Positions 34,168-42,974 of a stretch of 64,000 nt of DNA are shown here, piece after piece. Numbering within the stretch: position 1 is the first letter of the stretch; each line of letters begins with the position of its first letter. The notes beneath the pieces were generated by a model that did no database searches, had not been told where the DNA came from, and saw only the letters and a list, made by a program, of their open reading frames with translations. This stretch comes from Gemmatimonas phototrophica (GTDB lineage: Bacteria; Gemmatimonadota; Gemmatimonadetes; Gemmatimonadales; Gemmatimonadaceae): assembly GCF_000695095.2 (NCBI RefSeq), contig NZ_CP011454.1, positions 496,001-560,000 of the forward strand. The letters are read 5' to 3'. Position numbers and translations under genes: made by a program.

Positions 34168-36250
34168 TGGGCATCTCCCAGGTTGCAACACTGCTCAGGG
34201 TGATCTGCGCGGGGAGCTCGGCGAGCGAGACCACGGGCAGGCTGGGCAGCACCGGTTCAATGAGGCGGCGCACACCCACGCGCAGTGACGGCGGGGTGAT
34301 GAGCGGCATGGGGCGACCATCCACGGCGTAGGTGGTGGCGAGGTTGTTGAGGTCGCGCAGCATGGCGGCCAGCGATTCGGGGGTGAGCACCGGCGCGTTG
34401 GGCTGCGAGTTGCGCGGTGAGAAGAGCCCCAGCAACGCACTTTCCAGTCGCGAGCCAATCGTGATGCCGCGTACGGTGCCCGTCTGGTCGGCAAAGAGCC
34501 GCGCAATGACGTTGGTGAGCGACTTGCGCACCACTTCGGTGAGCGCTTCCGGATCCTTGGTAGCTTCCGCGCCGTCGCCAATGGCTTCGAGAATCGTGAC
34601 GAGATCGCGAATGGGCACGCGCTCGCGCAGCAGGCGCTGCAACACGCGATGCAGCACACTGAGCGACACCTTGCCGGGGATGATTTCTTCCACCAGCGCC
34701 GGGTGCGATTTCTTGAGCGTCTCCACCATCTCCTGCACTTCCTGGCGCCCCAGCAATTCGGCGGCGCTACCCTTGAGCGTTTCCAGCAGGTGCGTTGCCA
34801 CCACCGTGGTGGGTTCCACCACGACATAGCCCAGCGCTTCGGCTTCAGCACGGCGCGCGGCGGCCACCCACCGCGCCGGCATGCCAAACGACGGATCAAT
34901 GGTTTCCATGCCGTCGATCTCGGCCACGACGCCGCCGGTGTTCAGGGCCATCATGAAGCGCGGCAGCACTTCGGCGCGCGCCACTTCGGAGCCGCGCAGC
35001 TTGATCACGTATTCGTTGGCCGGCAAACGGATGTCGTCGCGAATGCGAATGGGCGGTACCAGAATGCCCAACTCCAGCGCAGCCTGTTTGCGCAACAGTG
35101 AGATGCGCTCCAGCAGATCGCCGCCCTGACCTTCATCCACGAGCGGAATGAGCGCGTAGCCCACTTCCAGTTCGATGGGATCGATCTGCAGCAGATCATG
35201 CATGGGATCGGGGGCGGCTGGCGCTTCCGTGATTTCGCCGGTGGTCGGCGTCATCACGAGCGACAGCGCTTCACGTTCCTTCACTTTCTTTTCCGACACC
35301 TTGGCCAGCGTCGCCGCACCGGCGGCCATGGCGAGGAACGGAAACATGGGCAGGCCAGGGATGAGCGAGAACGCCAACAGCACACCGGCCACCATCCACA
35401 TGGCGCGTGGCTGCGATCCCAGCTGCGTGCTGAGCGCGGACCCCATCTTCTCACTGCTCGTGGCCGCGGTGACCATGAGACCGGCCGCCGTGGAGATGAT
35501 GAGCGCCGGCACCTGCGACACCAGGCCATCACCCACGGTGAGGAGGGTGTACGTGCTGGCCGCCTTGCCGATGTCCATGCCACGCTGGATGACACCGATG
35601 AAGATGCCACCCACGATGTTCACGATCACCACGAGGATGCCGAGAATCGCGTCGCCCTTCACATACTTGGAGGCGCCGTCCATCGCGCCATAGAAGTCGG
35701 CGGTGCGGGCAATTTCGTCACGACGGATGCGCGCATCCTTTTCGTCGATCAGGCCGGCCGACAGATCGGCGTCAATGGCCATCTGCTTGCCGGGCATCGC
35801 ATCGAGGGTGAAGCGCGCCGCCACTTCGGCAATACGCCCGGCACCCTTGGTGATGACGATGAAGTTGATGCCGATCAGAATGAGAAAGATGACAATACCG
35901 ACGGCGTAGTTGCCGCCGATAACGAACTGCCCAAACGACTCGATGACCTTACCCGCGTGCGCTTCCGTGAGAATGAGGCGCGTGGACGAGACGTTGAGCC
36001 CAATGCGGAAGAGCGTCAGCAGCAGCAGCAACGCCGGGAAGCTGCTGAAGTCCAGCGGATTGGTGGTTTGTAGCGCCACCAGCAGGACGACCAACGACGA
36101 GCCGATGGATGCTGCGAGAAACAGATCGAGGAGCGTAGGCGGCAACGGCACGATGATCAGCGCCAGGATCGTGACGACGACCAGCGCGAGGGCGAACTCG
36201 GCGACCTTGCCCTTGAGGGCGACCGGGGCGGGCAGGGCGGAGGTGGTCAT
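34160..36250 (-). CDS. flhA: Flagellar export gate protein FlhA
   Basis: Inner-membrane export component of about 696 aa. N-terminal ~8 transmembrane helices with LNVSSTRLIL, GINFIVITKGAGRIAEVAARFTLDAMPGKQMAIDADL and GAMDGASKYVKGDA (FHIPEP family signatures), then a large cytoplasmic export-platform domain. The ATG at 36250 overlaps the flhB stop by ATGA and is preferred to a GTG/ATG at 36271. Confidence 0.97.
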   Translation of the reverse strand: MTTSALPAPVALKGKVAEFALALVVVTILALIIVPLPPTLLDLFLAASIGSSLVVLLVALQTTNPLDFSSFPALLLLLTLFRIGLNVSSTRLILTEAHAGKVIESFGQFVIGGNYAVGIVIFLILIGINFIVITKGAGRIAEVAARFTLDAMPGKQMAIDADLSAGLIDEKDARIRRDEIARTADFYGAMDGASKYVKGDAILGILVVIVNIVGGIFIGVIQRGMDIGKAASTYTLLTVGDGLVSQVPALIISTAAGLMVTAATSSEKMGSALSTQLGSQPRAMWMVAGVLLAFSLIPGLPMFPFLAMAAGAATLAKVSEKKVKEREALSLVMTPTTGEITEAPAAPDPMHDLLQIDPIELEVGYALIPLVDEGQGGDLLERISLLRKQAALELGILVPPIRIRDDIRLPANEYVIKLRGSEVARAEVLPRFMMALNTGGVVAEIDGMETIDPSFGMPARWVAAARRAEAEALGYVVVEPTTVVATHLLETLKGSAAELLGRQEVQEMVETLKKSHPALVEEIIPGKVSLSVLHRVLQRLLRERVPIRDLVTILEAIGDGAEATKDPEALTEVVRKSLTNVIARLFADQTGTVRGITIGSRLESALLGLFSPRNSQPNAPVLTPESLAAMLRDLNNLATTYAVDGRPMPLITPPSLRVGVRRLIEPVLPSLPVVSLAELPAQITLSSVATWEMPNA

Positions 36251-37344
36251 GCGGCCACCGTGCCGCGCCACTTGCTGCCAAACCGTTCACGCTGGCGCAT
36301 GACGAAGGCCAGCACTTCGGCAACGGCGAGGTACATCTCCACCGGAATCATGGTTCCCACTTTGGCGACTTTGATCATGGCGCGGGCGAGGGGCTTGTTC
36401 TCGATCACGGGGACCCCGTGCTGAAACGCGAGCTCCTTGATGCGCTGGGCGATTTTACGTTCGCCCAGCGCGACGATGTACGGCGCCGGCGCGACGGCCG
36501 GGTCGTACTTGATGGCGATGGCGATGTGCACCGGGTTTACCACGACGACGTCGGCGGTTTTCACGGCGGAGAACATGGCGCGGCGGATACGCTCGCGAGC
36601 GAGGGCCCGACGGCGCCCTTTCACTTCGGCATTGCCTTCCTGCGCCTTGCCCTCTTCCTTCACTTCCTGCTTGGTCATCTTCAGGTCTTCATTGGTCTTC
36701 CAGCGCATCCAGCCGTAGTCGGCGAGCGCGAGGACCAGGAACATCATGCCCGCGTTCTTCATGAGCGCGTATCCGTACTTCTGCATGAGCTCCATGAGCG
36801 ACATGGGCGAGGTGTTGAGCGCCAGCCCCTGAATGTCAGGCCACGCCTCGGAGAGCGTGGCGTATACGGCGTAGCTCACGATGGTCATCTTGAGCAGCGC
36901 CTTGGCCATCTCGATCCACCCCTGCGTACCGATCAGGCGGCCCACGTTGCTGAGGGGATTGAGACGGCTGAACTTGGGTTCGAGTGTCTTCGTGGTGATC
37001 AGACCACCGGTCTGCATGGCCTGTACGCCAATGGCGATCACGGCGAGTGATGCCATGGCGCCAACGGTCGCCACGATCACACGGAAGCTCATGACCTGCA
37101 GGTAGGTGATGAGCCCCGGGCCATCGTGCGAGGCGTCACCGGCCTGCGACAGCGTGCCGCCCATGGTATCCATGAGGAAGCGCCAGAGCGGTGGCCAGGC
37201 GAACGAGAACACCATGAGGGAGCCGAGCAGGAACGCGGCGGTGACGAACTCGGGGCTCTTCGCGATCTGTCCTTTCTCGCGGGCGTCCTCGAGTTTTTTA
37301 CCAGTAGGTTCCTCTGTTTTTTCGCCGGAGTCGTTGTCGGCCAT
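36247..37344 (-). CDS. flhB: Flagellar export switch protein FlhB
   Basis: Substrate-specificity switch of the export apparatus, 365 aa. Starts with the charged cytoplasmic tail (SGEKTEEPTGKKLEDAREKGQIAKSPE), then four membrane helices and the autocleavage domain. The cleavage motif reads NPVH instead of the usual NPTH (VVVNPVHIAIAIKYDP). FliK, which triggers the switch, is encoded at 45336. Confidence 0.95.
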   Translation of the reverse strand: MADNDSGEKTEEPTGKKLEDAREKGQIAKSPEFVTAAFLLGSLMVFSFAWPPLWRFLMDTMGGTLSQAGDASHDGPGLITYLQVMSFRVIVATVGAMASLAVIAIGVQAMQTGGLITTKTLEPKFSRLNPLSNVGRLIGTQGWIEMAKALLKMTIVSYAVYATLSEAWPDIQGLALNTSPMSLMELMQKYGYALMKNAGMMFLVLALADYGWMRWKTNEDLKMTKQEVKEEGKAQEGNAEVKGRRRALARERIRRAMFSAVKTADVVVVNPVHIAIAIKYDPAVAPAPYIVALGERKIAQRIKELAFQHGVPVIENKPLARAMIKVAKVGTMIPVEMYLAVAEVLAFVMRQRERFGSKWRGTVAA

Positions 37345-37346
37345 GG

Positions 37347-38165
37347 TTAGCGCCTCCCCGCCAGCTCAGGGGCCAACTGCGCCGCCCGAACAAAAGAGTC
37401 TACGGTGAGGCCATAACCGGTGGTCCATTCACCCAGCGCCTGCACAACCAGTCCGAGCGAGCCGGCAAAGGTGAGCAGACCAATGCCGATTTGCAGCGGA
37501 AAGGCCAGGCTCATGACCTGCAGCTGCGGCGCCGCGCGACCGAGGACGGCCAGCGCGAGGTTGGTGAGCAGGACTGCGGCAATGACGGGCGCCGCGAACT
37601 GCATGCCGCTGGCAAAGATCGTGGTGCCCGCTTTGACCAACTGCAGGAAGCCCTGGTCGAGGGCGAGCGGGGCGCCCAGCGGCATGACCGCGAAGCTGCG
37701 CGACACGGCCTGCAACATGAGGATGTGCCCGCCGGCAATGAGCAGCAGGGTGATCGTGAGCAGCTGCATGAACGACGCGAGCAACGCACCCTGCGTGTTG
37801 TTCACCGGATCGAAGATCGCGGCGCCGGAGAGGCCGATGGTGTTGGTGGCCAGTTCGCCGGCGAATTCCGCGCCGGCCACCACCACGGCGGCGGCGAAGC
37901 CCAGGGCGAACCCGACCGCGGTTTCGGTGAGGAACGTGGCCGGCGTAATGGCGAGCTGCGCGCGGTTGGCGGTTTCCAGCGCGCTGGGGAGCAGCATGAC
38001 GGAGAAGATCACGAGCAGCGCGGTACGCAGCCGCATCGGGACCGACTTGGCCGACCAGGCGGGCGCCACGAGCAACAGTCCGCCCACCCGCAACGCCGTC
38101 AGCACGAGGGCTGTGGCGACACCGGGAGCGAAGAAGTCGGGGAGACCGAAAATCGGCGAGTTCAC
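37347..38165 (-). CDS. fliR: Flagellar export protein FliR
   Basis: Export-gate membrane protein of 272 aa with about six helices. Typical segments are VLTALRVGGLLLVAPAW, GFALGFAAAVVVAGAEFAGELA and SFAVMPLG. The start is GTG 38165; the longer open frame upstream covers fliQ in another register. Between fliQ (28-nt gap) and flhB (2-nt gap). Confidence 0.93.
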   Translation of the reverse strand: MNSPIFGLPDFFAPGVATALVLTALRVGGLLLVAPAWSAKSVPMRLRTALLVIFSVMLLPSALETANRAQLAITPATFLTETAVGFALGFAAAVVVAGAEFAGELATNTIGLSGAAIFDPVNNTQGALLASFMQLLTITLLLIAGGHILMLQAVSRSFAVMPLGAPLALDQGFLQLVKAGTTIFASGMQFAAPVIAAVLLTNLALAVLGRAAPQLQVMSLAFPLQIGIGLLTFAGSLGLVVQALGEWTTGYGLTVDSFVRAAQLAPELAGRR

Positions 38166-38193
38166 TGGAGCGAGCCGGGAGGAGAGGGTTCGC

Positions 38194-38463
38194 TCAGGCG
38201 ACCATCGCGGGAATGCCGCGAATGATCTGAGTGGTGAACTTGATGAGGATCTGCAGCAGCCAGGGGAGCCCGACGATGAAAGCCCCGCCCACGAGCACGA
38301 GCTTGGGGACGAAGACGAGCGTCTGTTCCTGGATCTGCGTGACCGACTGGATGATCGCGATGACCAGCCCGACGCCCAGTGCAATGAGCAACAGGGGCGC
38401 GGCGATCATGAGGGCGGTCATGATCGCGTCGCGGGAGAGGTCGATGACGAGCTGATGGGTCAC
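38194..38463 (-). CDS. fliQ: Flagellar export protein FliQ
   Basis: Small two-helix gate protein of 89 aa, the family's normal length, beginning at GTG 38463 (VTHQLVIDLSRDAIMTALMIAAPLLLIALGVGLVIAIIQ...). Helix 2 includes FVPKLVLVGGAFIVGLPWLL. The longer frame to 38559 would include the sigma-54 promoter and is discounted. First gene of its operon. Confidence 0.93.
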   Translation of the reverse strand: MTHQLVIDLSRDAIMTALMIAAPLLLIALGVGLVIAIIQSVTQIQEQTLVFVPKLVLVGGAFIVGLPWLLQILIKFTTQIIRGIPAMVA

Positions 38464-38508
38464 GGTGTGTGGCTTCAGGAAATGGAGAGTGCTGCCGACA
38501 CCGGAAAA

Positions 38509-38524
38509 AGCAGGGTTGGTGCCA
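38509..38524 (-). promoter_or_regulatory. Sigma-54 promoter of the fliQ operon
   Basis: Minus strand reads TGGCAC-N5-CTGCT. The predicted start is near 38497, about 34 nt before fliQ. It explains the unusual 432-bp gap between fliP and fliQ. A CGGCA-N5-TGCCG palindrome lies at 38624-38638. Confidence 0.8.
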
Positions 38525-38623
38525 GAATGCCCCAGTTCGCCGAATATCTTGTAAGTCATTCATTGATAGGTGCTTACGTGCTGCTGTGCAGCGCTGGCGC
38601 ACCAGTCGTCTGAGGGTCGGCAT

Positions 38624-38638
38624 CGGCAAAGATTGCCG
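38624..38638. promoter_or_regulatory. CGGCA-N5-TGCCG palindrome, upstream of fliQ promoter
   Basis: CGGCA-AAGAT-TGCCG, extended to the perfect 7-bp arms TCGGCAA/TTGCCGA. It is centred about 134 bp before the predicted start. Candidate activator-binding site. Confidence 0.65.
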
Positions 38639-38743
38639 AGTGCATCGATGCGACCCGTATCACCAAAAGTGCGGGCGGCAAATGCTGCATGGTAGGTCAG
38701 TTTGACCGATAGGAAGTTCTTGCACGCCATCGGTGGGGGTAAT

Positions 38744-38788
38744 GCGAAACGGGCCGCCCGGAGCAATCGCCCCGTTCGGCCCGCGTTC
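38744..38788 (-). terminator. Possible terminator hairpin of the fliL-fliP operon
   Basis: CGGGCCG (38750-38756) pairs with CGGCCCG (38777-38783) over a ~20-nt loop, about 110 nt beyond the fliP stop. There is no T-tract, so terminator function is uncertain. Confidence 0.4.
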
Positions 38789-38832
38789 GTTGTCGGTGAC
38801 AGATCCCCCCGGACAGCCACCAACTCCCACAG

Positions 38833-38895
38833 CCTACGTCCAACGTCCATCGTCCAACGTCCTGCGCCCTGCGCCCTGCATCCTGCGTCCTGTCT
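38833..38895. repeat. Nine-unit tandem heptanucleotide repeat directly after fliP
   Basis: Nine consecutive 7-bp units (consensus CCTRCGT: CCTACGT, CCAACGT, CCATCGT, CCAACGT, CCTGCGC x2, CCTGCAT, CCTGCGT, CCTGTCT) run exactly up to the fliP stop codon at 38896. A shorter array of a related unit is at 55320-55347. It resembles short tandem heptad repeats known from other phyla. Confidence 0.75.
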
Positions 38896-40584
38896 CTACT
38901 TGAAGCTCTGTACCAGGCTGGTGATGGTCAGACTCCACCCATCCACGAGCACGAACAGCAGAAGTTTGAAGGGAAGCGAAATCATCGCCGGTGGCAGCAT
39001 GAACATGCCCATGCTCATCAGCACACTCGCCACCACGGCGTCGATGATGATGAAGGGCAGGTAGATCGCGAAGCCAATCTGAAAGGCGGTGCGCAGCTCA
39101 CTGGCCACGAAGGCCGACATGAGGACATGCAGCGGCACATCGTCCACGGTGGCGGGGCGCGGCATGCGACTGAGTTCCACGAACGTCTTCACGTCCGACT
39201 CGCGTGTCTGGCGCAACATGAATTCGCGCATGGGCTTCACGCCTTCTTTCATCATCTCCACCTGACTCATCTTGCCGTCGAGCCAGGGGGTAATGGCGGT
39301 GCGATTCATTTCGCTCAAGGTGGGTCCCATGACGAACCCGGTAAGCAACAGCGCCATGGCGGCCAGCAGCTGACCAGGTGGGGCGCTTTGGGTACCCATG
39401 GCCTGCTTGAGAAACTGCAGCACAATCAGGATGCGGGTGAATCCCGTCATCATGAGAATGAGCGTGGGGAGGAGCGTGAGCAGCCCCATCATCACCACAA
39501 TGCCCACGGTGCCGTTGAGTCGGAGGCCGCCGTCCTCGCCGTTGCCGCCGAGCTTCACATCCATCTGCGGCATCATGCGCATGATGGCGTCGTCGGCGGC
39601 GATGGGGGCGGGCGATGCGGCCTGCGCGGTACGCTTGGGGTCCTGCGCGGAGTCCACCACCATGGCGTTGGTGGGGCGCCGGGCGGCCGCGGCCTGCGCG
39701 GTCAGGTCGGCGCCATTGCCCGGACGGGGCGCCCGTGGCGCCACCGGGGCTCCATTGTTGATGATGCGCGCCGGCTGGCCCTTGGTGATGGGGGCCAGAG
39801 GCGGCAGATCGAGTGGCGGCAGGTCGATGACCGTTGGCGCCTGCGCCGCCGTAGCGGGCGTGCTGGCTGTCGCGGGTGTGGCGGCAGGCGTCGCGGTGAC
39901 GGCGGGTTGCGTGACGGGCGGTGTTGGCGGTGCGGCCTGTGCCGTCAGTTGCGAGGCCCCTGAGAACAGCAGGAGGCCGGCCAGGGCGACCAGGCGTGCG
40001 GCGGCCGAATAGGTGACCGGGGCGCCGTGGCGCGTGGTCAGTGGCGCGGTCAGGAAACGCGGAATCTCCGACCGTTCGGCGAGCGAGAAGGGGGCTACCG
40101 TGACGACGGGCGCCGACGCGGGCGCCTCTACTGCGGGAGCCGCCGTCGTCGTCACGGCCACTGGTGCTCCGATGACATCCTTCGCGATGGCCTTGCCCAG
40201 CATCGTGCCGAAGCGGGTCGCCATCCCTTCCCCTGGCAGCGTCGGGCTGAGCGACGCGAAGGCCGCGGTGGCTTCCGCGCTGGACGCCAACGGCTGCGGT
40301 ACGGTGCTGCTGGCAATGATGCGCTGCCGATCGGATTCCTCGAGTTCAAAGAGGGGGGTCACGGTGCCGTCGCAGACGGAAAGCGCGACGACCTTTTCGC
40401 CCACGCGCACCACGGTAAGGCCGGTCTTGGGGCCGAGCGGCACACGCTGCACGACCTCAACGGCCACGCGCGATTTGGGCCCAAGCGCGCCAGTGCCCCA
40501 GCGCTTGAGTGCCCAGAGGCACACTGCGCCAAGACCGAGCACAAAGGCGAGGGCCGCAACAACCCCGAGAACGGCGGTCAGCAT
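38896..40584 (-). CDS. fliP: FliO-FliP fusion protein, flagellar export
   Basis: A single open frame of 562 aa carrying two normally separate genes. Residues 1-85 are FliO-like: one membrane helix, then VAVEVVQRVPLGPKTGLTVVRVGEKVVALSV. After an Ala-rich stretch, residues 193-217 look like the FliP signal peptide (ALAGLLLFSGASQLTAQA), followed by a Pro/Ala/Thr linker. The FliP core starts at about 340 (GIVVMMGLLTLLPTLILMMTGFTRILIVLQFLKQAMG...MNRTAITPW...PFKLLLFVLVDGW). FliP forms the gate pore and FliO stabilises it. The two may be separated after translation by signal peptidase. Confidence 0.88.
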   Translation of the reverse strand: MLTAVLGVVAALAFVLGLGAVCLWALKRWGTGALGPKSRVAVEVVQRVPLGPKTGLTVVRVGEKVVALSVCDGTVTPLFELEESDRQRIIASSTVPQPLASSAEATAAFASLSPTLPGEGMATRFGTMLGKAIAKDVIGAPVAVTTTAAPAVEAPASAPVVTVAPFSLAERSEIPRFLTAPLTTRHGAPVTYSAAARLVALAGLLLFSGASQLTAQAAPPTPPVTQPAVTATPAATPATASTPATAAQAPTVIDLPPLDLPPLAPITKGQPARIINNGAPVAPRAPRPGNGADLTAQAAAARRPTNAMVVDSAQDPKRTAQAASPAPIAADDAIMRMMPQMDVKLGGNGEDGGLRLNGTVGIVVMMGLLTLLPTLILMMTGFTRILIVLQFLKQAMGTQSAPPGQLLAAMALLLTGFVMGPTLSEMNRTAITPWLDGKMSQVEMMKEGVKPMREFMLRQTRESDVKTFVELSRMPRPATVDDVPLHVLMSAFVASELRTAFQIGFAIYLPFIIIDAVVASVLMSMGMFMLPPAMISLPFKLLLFVLVDGWSLTITSLVQSFK

Positions 40585-40638
40585 GAGACAGCTCGAAAAT
40601 TCAGGTGGTGGGCGGCACGTAGTCAGTCATCGTGCAGC

Positions 40639-41070
40639 TCACGCGGCGTTCGCCGCGCTGGGGGCACCGGCGTTGGCCAACACCCGGGTGATGCGCACCC
40701 CAAAGTGTTCACCAAGTACCACCACTTCGCCTTCCGCGAAGCGGCGTTCGCCCACGTAGATCTCAATCGGCTCGCCGGCAAGGCGGTCGAGCTGAATCAC
40801 GGAGCCGCGACCGAGGCGCAGAATCTCCTGCACCATCATGCTGGTCCGCCCGAGTTCGATGGAGACGGGCAGCGTGAGGTCGAGCAACATGCCAATGGGC
40901 ACTTCGGTGTTGCCCAGCATCGTCTGCTCGAAGTCCGTGAACTGCGGAGCCCGCGCCGCGGGCGCCGCAACGGGCGCGGCACCGCCTTCGTTCAGCGAGG
41001 ACAGTGGCTGGCCGGCTGCTTTGGCGGCCTGAGCGCTGGCTACCAGGGCATCAATTTCAGCGGGATTCAT
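40639..41070 (-). CDS. fliN: Flagellar motor switch protein FliN
   Basis: C-ring subunit of 143 aa. The C-terminal SpoA domain has LLDLTLPVSIELGRTSMMVQEILRLGRGSVIQLDRLAGEPIEIYVG, the family signature. The N-terminal ~50 residues are Ala-rich. It overlaps fliM by ATGA. Confidence 0.95.
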   Translation of the reverse strand: MNPAEIDALVASAQAAKAAGQPLSSLNEGGAAPVAAPAARAPQFTDFEQTMLGNTEVPIGMLLDLTLPVSIELGRTSMMVQEILRLGRGSVIQLDRLAGEPIEIYVGERRFAEGEVVVLGEHFGVRITRVLANAGAPSAANAA

Positions 41071-42083
41071 GAGCGCGGGGAGTCTGGAGTCGAAGCGGAG
41101 GAGGGGAGCGCGTCCACGATGCGCACCGCGAGATTGCCGTTCACGCGACCCGCGTGACCGATAAAGCGTTCCTGCGAACCGGCGCGCACAATGACGCGCG
41201 CGTCCTTCGGAATCCCGGTGGGGATGATGGTGCCTTCCACGATCTGCGCGATGTCGCGCATGGCCAGCTGAAAGTCGGGCAGGCGAGCGGTGAGCGGCAC
41301 CTTGGTGGCGCGCAGAGCAGCTTCACTGCGCAAGCGGGTCTGCTCGCGCTCCTGCTCGTTGGTGGCCAGCAACGCCATACGCTGTTGCCCACTCGAGGTG
41401 AAGAACTTGTCCAGCACCGAGAAGGGGAGGCACAACAACACCAGACTGCTCACGCTCCCCGTGCTGAATTCCACGTTGGCCACCAGTACCGGATCTTCCC
41501 GGTTCACCACCTGCAAAATTTCCGGCGACGACTCAAAACCCGTGATGTTCAGTTCCATGGGCACATGGTCCTGCCAGATCTCCTGCAGCAACGACGTGAC
41601 CCGGTCGGCCACACTGCGCACCGCCATGCGTTCAATGGGCGTCAGCGCGCGTGTGAGCGGCGTGCCCGTGCCCTCCCCACCGAACAGGCGGTCCACGATA
41701 TATGTGCTGAATTCGGGGCCAATGTCGATAACGCCCTTCTGACCGGTGCCCTGAATGTCGAAAATGAACGACGAACACGGCATCGGGAGGGAGAGCGTGA
41801 ACTCGCCGAACGAGAATTGCTCCACGCTCTGCAGGCGCACTTCGATCTGGCCGCGGACGCGCGAGATGAGCCAGGCTTCCAATCCCTTCACGAGGCGTTC
41901 GTACATGGCCTCGAGGGTGCGCAAGCGCTCCTTGGAGACGCGGTGCGGACGTCGGAAGTCGTACACCTGCACATCGAGCGCCGCGTTGGAGAACGGGGTC
42001 CCGACGGCGGCGTTGCCGGCCGTCCGGTTACCACCGCCCAGCAGGCGATCGATGTCTGTTTGCGAAAGGGTTTCCGAGCTCAT
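41067..42083 (-). CDS. fliM: Flagellar motor switch protein FliM
   Basis: C-ring protein of 338 aa that binds CheY-P. It has an N-terminal LSQTDIDRLLGG CheY-binding motif, a central CheC-like domain (YDFRRPHRVSKERLRTLEAMYERLVKG...LPMPCSSFIFDIQG) and a C-terminal SpoA domain. The ATG at 42083 puts the CheY-binding peptide at the N-terminus as expected. It overlaps fliN. Confidence 0.96.
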   Translation of the reverse strand: MSSETLSQTDIDRLLGGGNRTAGNAAVGTPFSNAALDVQVYDFRRPHRVSKERLRTLEAMYERLVKGLEAWLISRVRGQIEVRLQSVEQFSFGEFTLSLPMPCSSFIFDIQGTGQKGVIDIGPEFSTYIVDRLFGGEGTGTPLTRALTPIERMAVRSVADRVTSLLQEIWQDHVPMELNITGFESSPEILQVVNREDPVLVANVEFSTGSVSSLVLLCLPFSVLDKFFTSSGQQRMALLATNEQEREQTRLRSEAALRATKVPLTARLPDFQLAMRDIAQIVEGTIIPTGIPKDARVIVRAGSQERFIGHAGRVNGNLAVRIVDALPSSASTPDSPRS

Positions 42084-42099
42084 CGCGTAGTCTGGTGGC

Positions 42100-42672
42100 T
42101 TACTGGACGACGAACTGGGGGAAGTACAAACTCTTGACCGCCTTCTTGCCGAAGCGCCCGTTGATGGCACTCACCAGCTCCGTCTTGAAGCCGTCACGAC
42201 GGGAAATTTCCGTCAGCTCTTCCACGGTCTTGGTGCCCAGCGCGGTCAGGATGATGTCGCGCAGCTCGGCGTCACGCGTCTTGAAGTCTTCGCCGGCCTT
42301 GGCGTTGCCCACCTCAATGGCCACCGAAAGCAGCAGGTAGCGTGCGCCACCACTGGCGGCCGGATTGAGCACGAGGTTCTCCAGCAGATGCACGGCGGCC
42401 CCCGCTTCGCCTTCCTTGGCCGCCCCTTCGCCCTCCGCGGGCGCGCCATGATCGCCTTCAGCGTCTTCTTCCGATGGAGCCTCGCCATGCTCGCCGGCAG
42501 CGGCCACCACCGGCGTGGCCTTGCCCATCTTCTTGGCCACCATGGGGCCGACAAACACGGCGCCGGTGGCACCACCGACCAGAAGCCCCACGGCCACCAT
42601 GCCAATGAGGACGGGGAGCTTGGGCTTCGCAGCGGGTGCGGCGTCAGCAGCAGGAGTTGGTTCGTTAGCCAT
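42100..42672 (-). CDS. fliL: Flagellar basal body-associated protein FliL
   Basis: Single-pass membrane protein of 190 aa acting at the stator-rotor interface. One helix (LPVLIGMVAVGLLVGGATGAVF), an acidic Glu/Gly/Ala linker and a periplasmic domain (LENLVLNPAASGGARYLLLSVAIEV...LRDIILTALGTKTVEEL...GFKTELVSAINGRF). First gene of the fliL-M-N-OP operon. Confidence 0.93.
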   Translation of the reverse strand: MANEPTPAADAAPAAKPKLPVLIGMVAVGLLVGGATGAVFVGPMVAKKMGKATPVVAAAGEHGEAPSEEDAEGDHGAPAEGEGAAKEGEAGAAVHLLENLVLNPAASGGARYLLLSVAIEVGNAKAGEDFKTRDAELRDIILTALGTKTVEELTEISRRDGFKTELVSAINGRFGKKAVKSLYFPQFVVQ

Positions 42673-42712
42673 GGAAAGAACGGACTAGGGTGAATTCGAC
42701 AGTCCCCTAGAA

Positions 42713-42728
42713 AGCAGTGTCCGTGCCA
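42713..42728 (-). promoter_or_regulatory. Sigma-54 promoter of the fliL operon
   Basis: Minus strand reads TGGCAC-N5-CTGCT, with exact spacing. Transcription would start near 42701, about 29 nt before fliL. A CGGCA-N5-TGCCG palindrome lies at 42859-42873. Confidence 0.82.
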
Positions 42729-42858
42729 ACCGCACCGCTCATCGGCGAGTTGTCCGTAAAGTATTGTTATTGAACACTTTACGGGCGAATGCGGCAAAAA
42801 GGACCGCTTGGGTGCGGGAGGGCTTGCCCCCGGCAAAAAGCGCAAAGCGCACATACGT

Positions 42859-42873
42859 CGGCAGAAAATGCCG
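42859..42873. promoter_or_regulatory. CGGCA-N5-TGCCG palindrome, upstream of fliL promoter
   Basis: CGGCA-GAAAA-TGCCG is centred about 165 bp before the predicted start point. Candidate binding site for the flagellar NtrC-type activator. Confidence 0.65.
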
Positions 42874-42931
42874 GGCGCTGATTGCTCATTCAACCAACTC
42901 AAGAGCATTCCAATTTATGGTAAACGCACGA

Positions 42932-42957
42932 CGCGGGAGCCCCTCAGGGCCCCCGCG
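42932..42957 (-). terminator. Terminator hairpin after flgE
   Basis: CGCGGG-x-GCCC pairs with GGGC-x-CCCGCG (10 bp, one mismatch, 4-nt loop), starting 17 nt beyond the flgE stop. It closes the flgB-to-flgE operon. Confidence 0.65.
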
Positions 42958-42974
42958 CCATCACTCAGTCAGCG

